Of a stretch of 49,003 nucleotides of DNA, positions 17,798-26,647 are shown one piece after another (the first letter of the stretch is position 1; each line of letters begins with the position of its first letter). The DNA is from Haloferula sp. (GTDB lineage: Bacteria; Verrucomicrobiota; Verrucomicrobiia; Verrucomicrobiales; Akkermansiaceae): assembly GCA_007126655.1 (NCBI GenBank), contig SLAV01000168.1:1-49003 (forward strand). Direction: 5' to 3'. The position numbers and the translations under genes are program-made. Under the pieces are notes generated by a model. It was not told the origin of the DNA. It was given only the letters and a program-made list of their open reading frames with translations, and searched no databases.

Positions 17798-20700
17798 GCC
17801 GGGTCGCGGCTCCGGTGGCGGAAGCGTGGCGAGCGAGGCCAGCGGAATGGACCGGATGCGTGCTTCCTCCGCGTCCCAGATGACGATGAATTCGTCGTCC
17901 GCGGAAATCTCGACCCGGTTGGACCCGGTGAGATTGGCGACCGGTCTTCGATCGGATGCACCGCGAATTGGAGCGCGAATTTCTCCAGCGGCATGGCGGA
18001 GATGTATCTGCCGGTGGCCGCGTCGATTTTGACGATGTAGCCGCCCGGTCCGTTTTGCTGGCCGGACTGCAATCCGTAAACCACCGGGCGGTTCGGGTCC
18101 GCCACCAGGCGCCGGAGATCCACTTTGAACAACTGCAGTGAGACCGCAATTTCCAGCGTGATCCCCGCTCCGGTAACGCGGATCGTGCCGCTGTGGCTGC
18201 CCGGCGAGAGTCCCTCGGGATCCAGATCGACGACCAGTTCATCCCCGGCGTTTCCGGACGCCTGCGGGAAATCGATCCACGGGGCCGTCGCGCTGGCGCT
18301 CCATGCCACCGGATTGCCATCGCCATCCGTGGCGGCGAGCGTGGTCCGCTGCGGCAGCGCGCCGTGGGGCGCGACAATGTCGATCCGGCGCGGTGCGACC
18401 TGGAACGATGCCACGGAAAACGAATGGACGTTCCCCGGAATGACCCTATCGCCTCGCAACGCATCGATCCTCCAGTGGAACGTGCCGGTCGTGGGGGCCG
18501 GGTCCATGGTGAACGAGTTGCTGGTCACAAGGCCCATGCCGAGGGGCGATCCCGGCCCGGCTGCGGCCACCGCGGCCGCATCCTCACCGAGATAAATCCG
18601 GTATCCGTCCACCAAGGGCAGCGAGGACCATCGCAGGGTGTCGTCCCCCAGCTCGATCGCGCTGCCATCGGACGGATCGGAACGGATCGCCACGGATGGC
18701 GGACGGATCTCCGCCGGCAGCGGCCAGTATTCAAAGTCCACCTGCCCGGCATGGTAAATCACACCGAGTTGATTGCTCGTGAATGCCGCGATCTGGGCGG
18801 TCGCCGGGAGATCGGCCAGTTTCTGGCCGGTGGCCGCATCCAGCACGGCCGAACGGGTCAAAACCAGATCACCGTATGCGGAGATGTCGATCACGGGGTC
18901 CGCGTAGATGCCCTCGCCGTTGTCCATGTCCGCGCGCTCGAAAAGCATGCGCTCGACCATGAATCGCGTCCCGTCCAGGTCTGAAAAAAGACGTTGGCGC
19001 CCTGTGATTCTGCCGGCGACCGTCGCTTCATGTTCCCCGATGAACGAGAACCGGTCGCCCTCGACGGAAATCCTGCCGAGGTAAGGCCACCCGTCCAATC
19101 CACTCCTGCGCGTGAAATAAATTTCGCCGTCATGGGGATTCAGCAACACATCGCAGAAGCCGGCATTACTGTTAAAGCCGACGACCGGGATGTCATCGGA
19201 CGTCATTTTGTCCGGAATTTCCCCGCTCTCGAAATCAAGCATCCGCAACGTCGGATAAAAGTCGGAATCCGTATAATAAATCCTCTGATCCGGTCCCACG
19301 GCGATTCTGGATTGCGGACGGATATCCGGGGAAACCACCGTGCCGGGAACCTTGCGGCGTCCGGTGATTTCAAACGTGAGGGGGTCGATCCGGATGATTT
19401 CCATCACCGGGCAGCAGGACAGGATGTAAATCGCCGAACCGTCCGGACTGAACGCAATGTCACTGGGCCTGTTGCCGACACGGATGACCTGCCTGACGGT
19501 TCTCCGCCGCTGGCTGACTGCGACGACCAGCCCTCCGAATGTGCTGTGATTCGTGATGAATGCCGTATCACGAAGCGGATCCATGAAGATGCCGGTGGGA
19601 TCCCAGTTTTCGACGACATAATTGATCGGGACGAGATGGGTGCTCTCGCCGCTGCGGACTTCGATTGCGGCCCGATAGATTCCCTGCAGCGAATCCGGGG
19701 GTGTGAAACGAAGATTGATGACCCCGGGAGTGGTGCCGGCCGTGTTGAGGAGCGAGACCCAGTCTCCCCCGCCAATCAGGCTGGCGGACCACGCGAGTTC
19801 ATCGCCGGTGTTGGACCCGACCGCCAGGCTCACTGTCTCGGAAGCGCCGCCGATGATTGCCCCCGCTTGAACCGAGTCGCGATCAAAATGGATTGCCGGT
19901 TCCCCGACAATGACGTTCACCGGGGCCCGCACGGTTTCCGCGTCTCCATCCGCGGGCCGCACGTCCACGGCCAGCGAATGGTTGCCTGGCGGCAGGTCGA
20001 ATGCGTCGATTTCCAGCCCCACCGCTGCCGCCGCGTCGTTCGCAAGATCTCCATTTGATGGCCGGGCGGCGATGCCGGAAGGGACGTCGGACAGAAGCCG
20101 GAGGATGACTTCCGAGAGGTTCTCAAAGGCCTCCCCCGTCTCGTCCCCTGCGGGAGTGACTGTGAACGTGGCGAAAACAATGCGGCTTTTGCCGCTGAAG
20201 TTGACATGGGCGTTCGCACTCCGGGTCGAATACGAGGGAATCAGGGATCGGGACGAAACCGGACTTTCTATCAGAAACAACTGGTTGACGGCCGAGTCAC
20301 TGAAAGGCGTCCGCCTCTGAAAGGCATATGCTTTCCATGACCGCCCGGCATGAACGAAATCGAACTCATGAGGATCCGGTCTGCTTGAGGATCTCGCAAA
20401 GCCTTTCGAAGAGAACATCGAGGGTCCGTCGAACTCACCTGAAAAAAGGAACAGACCCGGGAGTTTCAGCGTGAAATAGCGGCCGTTGTCACCGAGCGCG
20501 GGGGACGACTCCACGACCTGGTCCGAGTAGGGAATCGGCCCGCCGAGATCGGTCTCGAGGATGTTGGCGCCGTCGAAGGGCCAGTCGTCGATCTGGGTCC
20601 CGGCAAAACCACCTTCAAAGTCGATCTGCTTGGGAATGCTTCCCAGCAGGGCCGGGCTGTGGCGGATGAAGCGGCCCAGCACCGCCTCCAGCGTGCTGCC

Positions 20701-21792
20701 GTTTCCATCCTCATCAACCACATCCGCCTGCCACGCGACCGGTTCATCTCCGGTGTTTCGCAATTCGAATGGAAACGTCGCGCGCTCGCCGGATCGCACG
20801 GTCACGGTCGCGGGCAGCGACTCGATGGCCACGGGATTGGCGGTGGATGGGGGTTCATCGGGCAGGAGCCGGATGCCGGAGCCGTCGGCGTCCAGCGCGA
20901 TCCACGCGTCGCCCGCCTCCAGTGTGCCGCCGTAGTCGCCCGTCACGCCCGGAAGATCCTCCGCCGCAGACCACAAGCCCCCACCCACGGCGGCCACCGC
21001 TCCGGCGGGAGCCTCCATGAGAAACCGCGCCGGCTGGATCTCCGCGACGCTCGCACCGGTGAGCTTCGCGAGGCCGTGGATCAGCGCGGCATCGGCGGCG
21101 GTGAGATCCGTGTCGAAATAGGCGAAATCGTCGAGCGAGCCGTCAAAATCTCGATCCGGCGGGTCTCCATTGACCGATTGCCGCTGGAAGCCGGTGCCAA
21201 TGCGGATCGTGCCCTGGCCGCCTCCACCGAAGGTCTCCTCCGGACTGCCGATGCTCTTGCCGTTGAGATAGACCGTGCTCCGGTCGAGGGCCGATGCCTG
21301 GCGGCTGATCACCAAGTGGTGCCAATTGCCGTCGTTAACCGGGATCGGAAGCTCCATGGTCGCGGAGTTGAAGCGGAGCTGGAAATGGAGTTCTCCGTCC
21401 TTGAGTCCCACATCATGGGAGTCGTTGATACCTTCCAAACCCCAGCCGAAAAGCGCATGCTCGGCGCTGTCATCCGCCAGGGTCTTGAACCAGACGGAGA
21501 TCGTCTGCCTTTCGTTAGCCCGCATTCCAACGAGATCGGTCTGCAGGAACCCCTCGCCGGACTCGTTGCGGTAGCGGCCCGTGCCGGTCGCAGCGCCATC
21601 AACACCGATTTCCGCTCCGCCCTCCAGCGTGCCCGTCCAGCCGCCGACACTGGACTCGGCGTCCGCATCAAAACTCCAATGCCCGATCATCTCGGGCGGC
21701 GGCGCGTGCGATGGTGCTTCGGTGGCGTGAAGGTGGCTGCACAGGGAGGCCAGCGCGGTTGCCAGCGCTGCGCGGAGAGATCCGGAGTTCAT
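17788..21792 (-). CDS. Giant secreted surface protein, 5' part before frameshift (LamG, propeller)
   Basis: Begins at ATG 21792 with a signal peptide (MNSGSLRAALATALASLCSHLHA). A LamG/concanavalin-type domain follows at about residues 35-260 (MIGHWSFDADAE, ISVWFKTLADDSAEHALFGW, NWHHLVISRQA, STVYLNGKSIG, FDGSLDDFAYFDTDLT). Then come beta-sandwich modules with averaged VxxGExATFPFELRNTGDEP-type repeats, a beta-propeller (ITNHSTFGGLVVAVS, VGNRPSDIAFSPDGSAIYIL) and fibronectin-like segments (GYRIYLGEDAAAVAAAG, FHWRIDALRGDR). Sense coding stops near codon 1,283 (HPIEDR); the remaining 50 codons of this frame, down to the stop at 17788, are arginine- and serine-rich and out of frame with the protein's continuation. 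It probably acts on the cell surface in adhesion or substrate binding. It lies 28 bases after the esterase gene in the same operon. Confidence 0.8.
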   Translation of the reverse strand: MNSGSLRAALATALASLCSHLHATEAPSHAPPPEMIGHWSFDADAESSVGGWTGTLEGGAEIGVDGAATGTGRYRNESGEGFLQTDLVGMRANERQTISVWFKTLADDSAEHALFGWGLEGINDSHDVGLKDGELHFQLRFNSATMELPIPVNDGNWHHLVISRQASALDRSTVYLNGKSIGSPEETFGGGGQGTIRIGTGFQRQSVNGDPPDRDFDGSLDDFAYFDTDLTAADAALIHGLAKLTGASVAEIQPARFLMEAPAGAVAAVGGGLWSAAEDLPGVTGDYGGTLEAGDAWIALDADGSGIRLLPDEPPSTANPVAIESLPATVTVRSGERATFPFELRNTGDEPVAWQADVVDEDGNGSTLEAVLGRFIRHSPALLGSIPKQIDFEGGFAGTQIDDWPFDGANILETDLGGPIPYSDQVVESSPALGDNGRYFTLKLPGLFLFSGEFDGPSMFSSKGFARSSSRPDPHEFDFVHAGRSWKAYAFQRRTPFSDSAVNQLFLIESPVSSRSLIPSYSTRSANAHVNFSGKSRIVFATFTVTPAGDETGEAFENLSEVILRLLSDVPSGIAARPSNGDLANDAAAAVGLEIDAFDLPPGNHSLAVDVRPADGDAETVRAPVNVIVGEPAIHFDRDSVQAGAIIGGASETVSLAVGSNTGDELAWSASLIGGGDWVSLLNTAGTTPGVINLRFTPPDSLQGIYRAAIEVRSGESTHLVPINYVVENWDPTGIFMDPLRDTAFITNHSTFGGLVVAVSQRRRTVRQVIRVGNRPSDIAFSPDGSAIYILSCCPVMEIIRIDPLTFEITGRRKVPGTVVSPDIRPQSRIAVGPDQRIYYTDSDFYPTLRMLDFESGEIPDKMTSDDIPVVGFNSNAGFCDVLLNPHDGEIYFTRRSGLDGWPYLGRISVEGDRFSFIGEHEATVAGRITGRQRLFSDLDGTRFMVERMLFERADMDNGEGIYADPVIDISAYGDLVLTRSAVLDAATGQKLADLPATAQIAAFTSNQLGVIYHAGQVDFEYWPLPAEIRPPSVAIRSDPSDGSAIELGDDTLRWSSLPLVDGYRIYLGEDAAAVAAAGPGSPLGMGLVTSNSFTMDPAPTTGTFHWRIDALRGDRVIPGNVHSFSVASFQVAPRRIDIVAPHGALPQRTTLAATDGDGNPVAWSASATAPWIDFPQASGNAGDELVVDLDPEGLSPGSHSGTIRVTGAGITLEIAVSLQLFKVDLRRLVADPNRPVVYGLQSGQQNGPGGYIVKIDAATGRYISAMPLEKFALQFAVHPIEDRSPISPGPTGSRFPRTTNSSSSGTRRKHASGPFRWPRSPRFRHRSRDPACN

Positions 21793-21820
21793 GTAATGGT
21801 GCGATTCGTGGGGCGGTATG

Positions 21821-24343
21821 CTATGGCCCGGGTCCTTCGATGAGTTCCAGCGGCAGGCAGGCCAGATTGGCGGACGGGATGATGACGCGCTCGGAACTGC
21901 CGGGCGTGATCCACGCCACGGTGCAATGGTCCGCCCCGGTGCCCTCCTTGTGCAGGATTTCCACGTAGTAGCGGTTGCCGGCCACAAGCGGGACGGGCGT
22001 CGAGGTTTGCGAGGCGTTCTGGGTGAAATTCCGGTAGGCCGTCCAGTTCTGGACGTGAGCGATGCGCACGGCGTTGGCGGGGTCTTCGTCCGTCGAGAGC
22101 CAAAGCTCGCTCTGGTCGTCGCCGGCGATCGAGAAGACGTGGTTCCCGGTGATGTCCGGCACGATGTATCCGCGGCTGCGTTCGAAATAATTGTCCCCCA
22201 TCACGGTCGGGCCCTCGACGTTGAACCACGGCGCCTCGGTGGAGGTGATGAGCCGCACGTCGTTGGGCGGGCGGCTTGCCACCGCGCCTGCCGCGCTGGC
22301 GATGGTGCTGCCCGGCACGTCCATCCACACCTCGTGATAGAGATAGCCGCGGTATCCGGCGAGCAGCGGGTGGTAGCGCAGCGAGCCGCCGCGGCCCTGT
22401 ACCGGGCCGATCTCCGCGGCGGTGAGGTAGCGGAGATACATCGGTGGCCCGCCGGGCACGTCGGTGAGCTGCCTCGCGTCGGGCAGATCCGGCGAATCGG
22501 CGTCTCCGGGTTGGCCGGTGTGACGCCACAGCGGGAACCGGTAATCGACCGGGATGCCGTCCCCGTTCGGATCGAGCCACAGCTCCGGGTCCGTGGAAAC
22601 GCCGAACCGGGCGAACATCCGCGGCTGCATCTCCACATTGCCCAGCCGTTTGACCAGCGTCCGGCTGCCGTCGGGCGCGGCACGCCACCATCCTTCCACC
22701 ACCGGCGCCTCGACCCACCATCCCCAGGCGGGATTCGAGGTGGCCATCGCGGCGAGGCGGTGCGCCCGGTCACCGCGGCAGCCGGGCATGACGACGTATG
22801 CCTCGCCGCCGAGAATGCGGATGTCCGCCCGCGGCGGCGGATCGGCCGCCAGCGGCGAGGTTCCGAGGACGAACTCGCTCAGGTTGTCCCTGCCGTCGCC
22901 GTCCCAGTCACCCGTCAGCGGTGGCTCGGGGCGTTCGTACAACTCGTTTTCCAGCACGAACGCGTCGAAGGCGGTCCGCGGCGGGTGCCGCATGATGTTC
23001 TCCGCCTCGTCGAAAACCGACATTTGCACGGTCTCGAAGACCTCCCCCATGGCCCGTGCCGCCGCCACCGCCGAGAACTGCCGCGACGGGTCGCGCTCGT
23101 GGATGAATGCGAACAGCGCGTGGTGGAGGTGGACGGCCACGTATTCTCGCAGGTAGAAGTCGGCGAAGTCCGGCGGATTCCCCCGCAGGAAAAGATCGTC
23201 GCGCGTAAACAGGTAATCCATCGTCCTCCAAGCCGCGACGGCCATTGGCGAACGCGGCCCGCCGAACGCCTCCTGGACCAGCTCCTCGTAAACGGCGGTG
23301 GCCTCGCCCGCGGAGATCCGCGCCTTCCACAGCGCGGCCTGCTCGTTCGCCTCGCGGCGCTGCGGAATATTGGACGCCGGGGTGTGCTCCAGCAACCAGT
23401 CGAAAACCTCGCGCTGCACCCACTCGGGCGAGGGCACGTGTCCGCCGGGGAAACTCCAGTCGCGGATGTTCTTGTTCGCCGTGAAATTCCGCAGATAGCT
23501 GCGGTCCGTTCCGAGCCAATTGTTCGCCCCCTGGTCGTTGTCGCCATTGGCGCGCGCCACGAGAATTCCGGGCAGATAGATGTCGCGCTCGAGCTCGAAC
23601 TGGCGCCCCAGCCAGCCGCCCATCGAGAACACGCCCGCCACCAGCGGCGCATCGATCTTCGCCGCGTTGAAGCTGGACTGCCCGCCACCGGACATGCCGG
23701 CCACGAATACCCGGTTCGGATCGAATTTCACATTCTCCAGGACGTGCCGCACCACGGCCCGCGAGAACAACCGCTTCGTCGGGCCGCCCTGTTGATTGCG
23801 GCTCTGGGACACTCCGACGACGATCCAACCCTTCTCCGCGGCGACGTTCTGAAAATGGCCGACCATCCCTCCGCCGCCCGGACTGAAGGTGAAAAGAATC
23901 GGCGGAAACACCCGGCGACCGTGGTAATTCGAGGGCAGGTAAAGGTCGTAATACGCGAGATGCCCGGGCACGTTGACGATACCCCGGCTCCCGGCGGCGA
24001 CTCCGGGGTCCGGCGGCGGATCAACGGTGAGCATCACCGGATCCCCCGCAACCATGCCGTGCGCGTTGGCCACCTCCACATGGTAGCCGCCCGCATCCGC
24101 GGTCGAGACGCTGCCGATCAAAAGAACCTCCCCGGTTTCCCCGGCGATTTCCTCCCTGTCGCGAAACCATTGGTATCCCAAACCCTCCCCCAGCGCGACG
24201 ACCTTGGCCGCGAACGACTCCCCGTCGCGCACCCGCATGTCACCCGACTGGGACACGATCAGAGGTTCGCCCGCATGAAGCAAGGCGCAGGGGGGCGCCG
24301 GGGTCAGGCACAGGAAGATCGGAAACCCGATGCTCCGAAGCAT
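21821..24343 (-). CDS. Secreted Ig-like / alpha-beta hydrolase (esterase) / PA14-like protein
   Basis: An 840-residue exported protein from the ATG at 24343 (other starts at 24382 and a TTG at 24403 lengthen the leader). After the signal peptide comes an Ig-like domain (about residues 27-108: GYQWFRDREEIAGET, DAGGYHVEVANAHG). Residues about 120-330 are an alpha/beta hydrolase of the poly-hydroxyalkanoate depolymerase or feruloyl-esterase type, with oxyanion segment FTFSPGGGGM, nucleophile elbow GMSGGGQ (Ser218) and a plausible catalytic His in FPGGHVPSPEW. A GDWDGDGRDNLSEFVLGTSPL segment is a calcium-binding thrombospondin type 3-like linker. The C-terminal region (YFERSRGYIVPDITG, HVFSIAGDDQSELWLS, GNRYYVEILHKEG, VAWITPG) matches the PA14 fold. 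A promoter candidate lies just upstream. Substrate unknown; probably an ester on plant or algal polysaccharide. Confidence 0.82.
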   Translation of the reverse strand: MLRSIGFPIFLCLTPAPPCALLHAGEPLIVSQSGDMRVRDGESFAAKVVALGEGLGYQWFRDREEIAGETGEVLLIGSVSTADAGGYHVEVANAHGMVAGDPVMLTVDPPPDPGVAAGSRGIVNVPGHLAYYDLYLPSNYHGRRVFPPILFTFSPGGGGMVGHFQNVAAEKGWIVVGVSQSRNQQGGPTKRLFSRAVVRHVLENVKFDPNRVFVAGMSGGGQSSFNAAKIDAPLVAGVFSMGGWLGRQFELERDIYLPGILVARANGDNDQGANNWLGTDRSYLRNFTANKNIRDWSFPGGHVPSPEWVQREVFDWLLEHTPASNIPQRREANEQAALWKARISAGEATAVYEELVQEAFGGPRSPMAVAAWRTMDYLFTRDDLFLRGNPPDFADFYLREYVAVHLHHALFAFIHERDPSRQFSAVAAARAMGEVFETVQMSVFDEAENIMRHPPRTAFDAFVLENELYERPEPPLTGDWDGDGRDNLSEFVLGTSPLAADPPPRADIRILGGEAYVVMPGCRGDRAHRLAAMATSNPAWGWWVEAPVVEGWWRAAPDGSRTLVKRLGNVEMQPRMFARFGVSTDPELWLDPNGDGIPVDYRFPLWRHTGQPGDADSPDLPDARQLTDVPGGPPMYLRYLTAAEIGPVQGRGGSLRYHPLLAGYRGYLYHEVWMDVPGSTIASAAGAVASRPPNDVRLITSTEAPWFNVEGPTVMGDNYFERSRGYIVPDITGNHVFSIAGDDQSELWLSTDEDPANAVRIAHVQNWTAYRNFTQNASQTSTPVPLVAGNRYYVEILHKEGTGADHCTVAWITPGSSERVIIPSANLACLPLELIEGPGP

Positions 24344-24406
24344 GTGGCGAAAATTCCGGGAAACTAAGGGCGACCGGCACATGCTCCCAGGGGGAAAATG
24401 CAATTT

Positions 24407-24436
24407 ATTTTAATTGGCATGTTCCACACCTATCAA
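24407..24436 (-). promoter_or_regulatory. Sigma-70-like promoter candidate for the esterase/giant protein operon
   Basis: On the minus strand TTGATA (24436-24431) and TAAAAT (24412-24407) are separated by 18 bases in the AT-rich part of the otherwise GC-rich divergent region. The predicted start lies near 24400, leaving about 57 bases of leader before ATG 24343. The rest of this 303-base divergent region (24344-24646) shows no hairpin or recognisable plus-strand promoter for typA. Confidence 0.45.
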
Positions 24437-24646
24437 ACGGAACCCGGCACCACAAGACAATAAAACGGCATTTTGGCGAGTCCACGGGGGTTTCCGCCAC
24501 GCACTGGAAACACCATGAAATTCTCGCCCAAAAATCCGCCGTGTCCCGGTCCCGCGGACCACAATCGCGTCTTGCCAGCCCGGGGAAAACGCGCCATAGC
24601 CGCGCGCGCCCCCACACAGGCGCCGCCCACACACCCGCATCCGACC

Positions 24647-26488
24647 ATGTCCGTTCCCATCCGCAACCTCGCCATCATCGCCCACGTCGATCACGGCAAA
24701 ACCACCCTCGTCGATCAGCTCCTCAAGGCCGGCGGCACCTACCGCGAAAACCAGGAGCAGCAGGAGCGCGCGATGGACTCCATGGACCTCGAACGCGAGA
24801 AAGGCATCACCATCAAGGCCAAGAACACCGCCATCCACTGGAACGACCACACCATCAACATCGTCGATACCCCCGGCCACGCCGACTTCGGCGCCGAGGT
24901 CGAGCGCGTCATGAAAATGGTCGATGGCGTGCTCCTCGTCGTCGATGCATCCGGCGGCCCCCAGGCCCAGACACGCTTCGTCCTCCGCAAGGCCCTCGCC
25001 CAGGGCCTCGCACCCATCGTCGTCGTCAACAAGATCGACCGCGCGTTCTCCGAACCCCTCCGCGTCCACGACCAGGTGCTCGAACTCTTCCTCGACCTCG
25101 ACGCCACCGAGGAGCAATTCAACGCCCCCTTCATCTACGGCTCCGCCCTCGGCGGGTTCTTCATGAACCACCCCGACGACGAGCGGAAGGACTGCACCCC
25201 CCTCCTCGAAAAAATCATCGAACACATTCCCGCGCCCAAGGCCGATCCCGAGGCCCCCTTCCACATGCTGGTCTCCAATATCGAGTGGGACGACTATGTC
25301 GGCCGCGTCGCCGTTGGCAAGGTCCTCGGCGGCTCCATCAAAAAAGGCGACACCGTCTGGCTGCTCCGCAAGGACGGCAGCAAACAACAATCCAAAGTCC
25401 TCAAAACCTTCACCTACTCCGGCCTCGCCACCACCGACTCCGAAGGCTGCGGAGCCGGCGGCATCGTCGGCATCGCCGCCGGCATCGACAATATCGACAT
25501 CGGCGAAACCCTCGCCGCCTCGCAGGAGATGGAGCCCCTCCCGTTCGTCGAGATCGATCCCCCCACCGTCCAGATGGAGTTCTCCATCAACGACGGCCCG
25601 CTCGCCGGCCGCGAGGGCAAACACGTCACCTCCCGCGCCATCCGCGACCGACTGATGCACGAGTTGAAAACCAATATCTCCATTCAGGTCGAGGACACCG
25701 ATCAATCCGGCGTCTTCAACGTCTCCGCCCGCGGAGCCATGCAGATCGCCGTGCTCGTCGAAACCATGCGCCGCGAGGGCTACGAGGTCTGCGTTTCCCG
25801 CCCCACCGTCATCTTCCGCCGCGACGAATCCGGCAAACTCCTCGAACCCTTCGAGACGCTCTATGTCGAAGTCCCCGGAGACTATGCCCAGGCCATCCTC
25901 AAATCCCTCGTCAATCGCAAGGGCGTCATGGAGGACATGCGGACCGAACCCAGCGGCCGCACCTTCATCCAGGCCGTCATACCCACCCGCGGCCTCATCG
26001 GCTTCGAGACCGAGATCGTCAACCTCACCTCCGGGCACGGCATCATGTCCCATCTCTTCAAGGAATACGCCCCCCACGCCGGCGACATCGTCACACGCAC
26101 CACCGGCACCCTCGTTTCAATGGACAGCGGAGCCGCCACCACCTACTCGCTCCAGGCCCTGGAGGCCCGCGGCATCCTCTTCGTCGGTCCCGGCGACGCC
26201 GTTTATGGCGGCATGCTCGTCGGCGAAAACCCGCGCGTCGGCGACCTCCCCGTCAACCCCGTCAAGGAGAAGCACCTCGACAACATGCGATCCGCGGGCA
26301 AGGACAAGACCTCCAAGCTCACCCCCGCCCTGCGCTTCTCGCTCGAACGCGCGATCGAATACATCGACACCGACGAACTCGTCGAGGCCACCCCCAAAAG
26401 CATCCGCCTCCGCAAGAAAATCCTCGACGCCAACGCCCGCAAACGCGCCCTCAAGGGCGGCGAGGACCGCAGCAACCGCGGCAAATAA
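24647..26488 (+). CDS. typA: Ribosome-associated GTPase TypA/BipA
   Basis: A translational GTPase that binds the ribosome and helps 50S assembly and stress adaptation. The 613-residue protein starts at ATG 24647 (MSVPIRNLAIIAHVDHGKTT); the upstream extension of the frame is proline/arginine-rich and rejected. G1 is AHVDHGKTT (residues 12-20), the switch segment is MDSMDLEREKGITIKAKN, G3 is DTPGHADFG, and G4 is NKIDR. The later domains follow the TypA pattern: SNIEWDDYVGRVAVGKVLGG in the beta-barrel, EPFETLYVEVPGDYAQAI and PTRGLIGFETEIVNLTSGHG in the EF-G V-like domain, and a C-terminal GEN-RVGDLPVNPVKEKHLDNMRS segment unique to TypA. Length is normal. It stands alone, divergent from the esterase operon. 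Confidence 0.96.
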   Translation: MSVPIRNLAIIAHVDHGKTTLVDQLLKAGGTYRENQEQQERAMDSMDLEREKGITIKAKNTAIHWNDHTINIVDTPGHADFGAEVERVMKMVDGVLLVVDASGGPQAQTRFVLRKALAQGLAPIVVVNKIDRAFSEPLRVHDQVLELFLDLDATEEQFNAPFIYGSALGGFFMNHPDDERKDCTPLLEKIIEHIPAPKADPEAPFHMLVSNIEWDDYVGRVAVGKVLGGSIKKGDTVWLLRKDGSKQQSKVLKTFTYSGLATTDSEGCGAGGIVGIAAGIDNIDIGETLAASQEMEPLPFVEIDPPTVQMEFSINDGPLAGREGKHVTSRAIRDRLMHELKTNISIQVEDTDQSGVFNVSARGAMQIAVLVETMRREGYEVCVSRPTVIFRRDESGKLLEPFETLYVEVPGDYAQAILKSLVNRKGVMEDMRTEPSGRTFIQAVIPTRGLIGFETEIVNLTSGHGIMSHLFKEYAPHAGDIVTRTTGTLVSMDSGAATTYSLQALEARGILFVGPGDAVYGGMLVGENPRVGDLPVNPVKEKHLDNMRSAGKDKTSKLTPALRFSLERAIEYIDTDELVEATPKSIRLRKKILDANARKRALKGGEDRSNRGK

Positions 26489-26647
26489 ACCAGCCATCGC
26501 TCCCCCGCATTCCGAAGGCATGCCTCAATGGCACCGCCTTCCTCGCATGGTATCTGCTCCTCACGGCCTTGTGGATTCTCAAGTTGATGACGGGCTGGTG
26601 ACAGATCGGGCACTCGATCACCAAACGTGCCTCTTACAAGCTCGACC

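Noticed and set aside
17933-17946. Programmed ribosomal frameshift in the giant protein gene
   Set aside because: No slippery heptamer, internal Shine-Dalgarno or downstream hairpin is evident; a missing base explains the data more simply.
24473-24646. N-terminal extension of TypA by 58 codons
   Set aside because: Pro/Arg/Ala-rich and unlike the family; MSVPIRNLAIIAHVDHGKTT is the standard start.
24410-26077. Long minus-strand ORF opposite typA
   Set aside because: Shadow of a high-GC coding region: low-complexity Asp/Gly/Ala product, while the plus strand encodes complete TypA.
26489-26647. Hydrophobic reading (FLAWYLLLTALWILKLMTGW) after typA
   Set aside because: A single membrane-like helix without a start codon close by; too little to call a gene or a remnant.
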